Shown: piece after piece, positions 7,725-8,309 of the stretch
Layout of the letters: every line of letters begins with the position of its first letter
Numbering within the stretch: the stretch's first letter is position 1
Assembly: GCA_003514765.1 (NCBI GenBank)
Contig: DOOY01000198.1
Coordinates: 1 to 8,309, forward strand
Reading direction: 5' to 3'
Length of the DNA: 8,309 bases
DNA from: Nitrosomonas sp.
Lineage (GTDB): Bacteria; Pseudomonadota; Gammaproteobacteria; Burkholderiales; Nitrosomonadaceae
Notes under the pieces: model-generated
Database searches by the model: none
Told to the model about the DNA's origin: nothing
Seen by the model: the letters and a program-made list of their open reading frames with translations, nothing else
Program-made: the position numbers and the translations under genes

Positions 7725-7913
7725 TGGGCTCAACTTCGAAGTGCAACAACCACCTGAAGGTTTTATGTAAATATTGTGTACGTCAGAGAATACATCGCCC
7801 GGGGCACGCTAGCCAAGCACTTTTCTCGTATGGCAATTAATACGTTCAACCGCCTGCAGCACTTGTCCCTCAATCACCTCTGTTAATGCTTTATTCTGTG
7901 GGAAGATATGTCA
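7725..7913 (-). mobile_element. IS30-family insertion sequence remnant (transposase 3' end)
   Basis: About 190 bases of an IS30-type element survive, holding only the transposase C-terminus and the adjoining end of the element. The inner break lies near 7911, where IS30-like coding ends at a TGA and unrelated sequence with a tandem repeat begins. The outer end lies between the transposase stop (7730) and the argS start. The stretch TTGCACTTCGAAGTTGA (7730-7746, minus strand) is a candidate terminal inverted repeat, because IS30-type transposase genes often run up to the end of the element. The partner end is not in the window, so this cannot be tested here. Confidence 0.6.
7730..7910 (-). pseudogene. 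IS30-family transposase, C-terminal fragment, broken
   Basis: The fragment encodes the end of a DDE transposase. From 7910 the minus strand reads FPQNKALTEVIEGQVLQAVE and then RINCHTRKVLG, up to an in-frame TAG at 7809-7811. The same frame resumes with RAPGDVFSDVHNIYIKP. A change of frame near 7750 then gives VVALRS and a TGA at 7730-7732. The family pattern is FFPKGT..., ERINNRPRKVLGYRTPxEVF; the TAG falls where the tyrosine of LGYRTP would be. The catalytic DDE residues lie upstream and are missing, so the fragment cannot be active. Family assignment is from the RKVLG-(Y)-RAPGDVF block and its FP-rich lead-in. I judge it good but short of certain without a search. Confidence 0.68.
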
Positions 7914-7920
7914 CAGTAAG

Positions 7921-7950
7921 TCATTGCCATTGTCATTGTCATTGTCATTA
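7921..7950. repeat. Tandem hexanucleotide repeat, five units of TCATTG
   Basis: Units start at 7921, 7927, 7933, 7939 and 7945. The second is CCATTG and the last is TCATTA; the other three are identical. The tract lies eight bases beyond the inner break of the IS30 remnant. Read on the minus strand it would encode alternating Met-Thr, but no gene uses it. The cause may be replication slippage or repair at the rearrangement junction; both are inference. Confidence 0.85.
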
Positions 7951-8033
7951 AAGCCAAGTTCCCGGAGCGGAGATTGTGTGGACGAACAAAGTTAATGTCG
8001 GGTCAATAGCTTCGCAGACTACTCGTATTCTGC
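7951..8033. other. Non-coding interval with no recognisable content
   Basis: This stretch between the tandem repeat and the small frameshifted gene shows no reading frame resembling a known protein on either strand, no hairpin with a T-run, and no clear promoter. It may be a scar of the rearrangement that left the IS30 remnant. Confidence 0.4.
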
Positions 8034-8202
8034 CTATTCTTTATCATTATCGAATTGACTTTCCGGATATGACTCTAATAATGCGCTGATTATAATAGAA
8101 ACACCACCTGCATACTGAACGCATATCAATTAATTCGTGGTTTACATTCAGTATTTTCTTCGATTCCAAACGAGCCGCAACCTGTTCTGGATTCGTATCC
8201 AT
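8034..8202 (-). pseudogene. Small unidentified gene with one-base frameshift
   Basis: I do not recognise this family. The ATG at 8202 is preceded by GGAG (8214-8217) eleven bases upstream, and opens MDTNPEQVAARLESKKIL followed by NVNHELIDMRSV. After residue 30 this frame turns into atypical sequence (CRWCFYYNQRI) and stops at 8047-8049. The next frame instead continues as AGGVSIIISALLESYPES and QFDNDKE, with a TAG at 8034-8036. Removing one base at the junction restores a continuous protein of about 55 residues: a polar helix-like N-terminus, a short glycine/isoleucine-rich hydrophobic stretch and an acidic tail. No weak promoter I tried in the A/T-rich 8203-8309 fits well. It may be a decayed gene, a sequencing error or, less likely, a recoded frame. 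Whether it ever had a function is unknown. Confidence 0.45.
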
Positions 8203-8309
8203 TTTCTATACTACTCCACAGGGTGGTGGAAGTATTATTTTTCAGCAAAGATCTTTTATAGCAAATTTTTACTTAAAAATATGTGACAAAAACTATATTT
8301 GCGAGCGTA

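Noticed and set aside
8000..8022. GGGTCAATAGCTTCGCAGAC as the second terminal repeat of the IS30 remnant.
   Set aside because: It partly resembles GGGCTCAACTTCGAAGTGC near 7726 but lies in the same rather than inverted orientation and needs gaps; probably chance.

Overview
The window looks like chromosomal DNA of a betaproteobacterium, most probably a Nitrosomonas-like member of the Nitrosomonadales. This rests on the gene order argS / SPOR-domain protein / dsbA and gmk / rpoZ / spoT, on the short omega subunit, and on the moderately AT-rich composition. It is an inference from family knowledge; no search was run.

Layout. Seven intact genes, all on the minus strand, fill positions 7690 down to 627. 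In order of transcription they are argS, a membrane-anchored SPOR-domain protein, a dsbA-type periplasmic oxidoreductase, msrA, gmk, rpoZ and spoT. The first four join protein synthesis, envelope/septum biology and thiol or methionine redox repair. The last three join GTP/GDP supply (guanylate kinase), an RNA polymerase subunit that contributes to the ppGpp binding site, and the enzyme that makes and destroys (p)ppGpp. The second group is therefore a compact stringent-response neighbourhood.

Between and around these genes lie four broken coding stretches. (1) At the left edge, on the plus strand and converging on spoT, is an mtfA (M90 zinc peptidase) pseudogene with a T-tract frameshift, an in-frame stop, a C-tract frameshift and an internal deletion. 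Its HExxH motif is still readable. (2) Between msrA and gmk is a short unidentified minus-strand coding remnant, broken by one missing A in an A-tract. (3) Directly upstream of argS is the C-terminal end of an IS30-type transposase, with one stop and one frameshift. (4) At the right edge is a small unidentified minus-strand gene with its own ribosome binding site and a one-base frameshift.

A five-unit TCATTG tandem repeat sits just beyond the IS30 breakpoint. I see no complete new system, no RNA gene and no CRISPR array. The unusual content is the concentration of decayed genes around an intact housekeeping block, and the two short unidentified reading frames, each restorable by one base.
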